Origin: Cyanobacteriota bacterium
GTDB lineage: Bacteria > Cyanobacteriota > Cyanobacteriia > Leptolyngbyales > Leptolyngbyaceae
DNA: 5,929 nucleotides
Assembly (NCBI GenBank): GCA_027482985.1
Contig: JAIXVO010000391.1
Span: forward strand, 1-5,929
Direction of reading: 5' to 3'
Shown here: positions 5,729-5,929 of the stretch, piece after piece
Numbering within the stretch: the stretch's first letter is position 1
How the letters are laid out: each line of letters starts with the position of its first letter
Notes under the pieces: model-generated
Database searches by the model: none
What the model was told of the DNA's origin: nothing
Seen by the model: only the letters and a program-made list of their open reading frames with translations
Made by a program: the position numbers and the translations under genes

Positions 5729-5800
5729 AGTGAATGGAGCAGAGCAGTGGCTCTGGCACGGCGGTTAACGGTAGAGACAGACCATTGACCAAGCCAGGTA

Positions 5801-5880
5801 GCCATCGTAGAGACGTACCGCTGGTACGTCTAAACCCAGATCGCCATCGTAGAGACGTGCCGCTGGTACGTCTAAACCCA
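5801..5880. repeat. Two 38-base hairpin repeats upstream of natD
   Basis: Units at 5801-5838 and 5843-5880 are identical except for one base (A5817 against G5859) and are separated by four bases. Each begins GCCATCGTAGAGACGT and ends GTACGTCTAAACCCA. Each centre is an inverted repeat: AGACGTACC, loop GCT, GGTACGTCT (5811-5819 with 5823-5831; 5853-5861 with 5865-5873). GTAGAGACG-type palindromes are dispersed in cyanobacterial genomes. A weak remnant, GTAGAGAC, lies at 5771-5778. The minus-strand frame across them encodes a GFRRTSGTSLRW repeat, which I take as a by-product. Confidence 0.85.
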
Positions 5881-5929
5881 TCATCGAGCAGGAAGGCACC
5901 AATCGAGGTCAATGAATTACACCGAATAA

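Noticed and set aside
5724..5912. Minus-strand open frame of 62 codons with a repeated GFRRTSGTSLRW peptide
   Set aside because: The peptide repeat is only the translation of the two 38-base hairpin repeats; there is no ribosome site and no family resemblance.

Overview
The window is cyanobacterial chromosome. The palindrome GCGATCGC (HIP1) occurs at least 15 times in 5.9 kb, where chance would give well under one copy. There is also a photosystem I subunit gene (psaX), a DUF1350 protein typical of oxygenic phototrophs, and GAGTCAG-type heptamer repeats common between cyanobacterial genes. The genus cannot be fixed from this sequence; moderate G+C and psaX fit several lineages.

Layout. Positions 1-4011 hold five minus-strand genes, read from right to left: an EcsC/DUF697-like membrane-associated protein (4011-3295), a DUF1350 alpha/beta-hydrolase-like protein (3228-2413), a very small two-helix membrane protein (2255-2076), a small helix-turn-helix protein (2020-1670), and an exported Amidase_3 cell-wall amidase (1608 to beyond the left edge). 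Most gaps are 55-66 bases, so partial co-transcription is possible. A consensus TATAAT just before the small membrane protein suggests a second transcription start there.

Positions 4012-4630 are a 619-base divergent spacer rich in repeats: a purine-rich heptamer tract, a bulged inverted repeat, two tandem 104-base units (about 82% identical), and a pyrimidine-rich heptamer array running in the opposite sense. It ends in the short leader of psaX (4631-4747, plus strand), a 38-residue single-helix photosystem I subunit that is easily missed because of its size. psaX converges on a LivH-type amino-acid ABC permease, most like cyanobacterial NatD (5689-4823, minus). A stem-loop lies between their stop codons. 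The natD leader and the right edge (5690-5929) hold four tandem heptamers and two 38-base hairpin repeats, with no convincing gene.

The genes do not form one obvious pathway. Two themes are the cell envelope (amidase, small membrane protein, EcsC-like protein, permease) and photosynthesis (psaX, and possibly DUF1350). I see no defence system, CRISPR array, biosynthetic cluster, transposase gene, tRNA or rRNA. The least explained parts are the composite repeat spacer and the small membrane protein.
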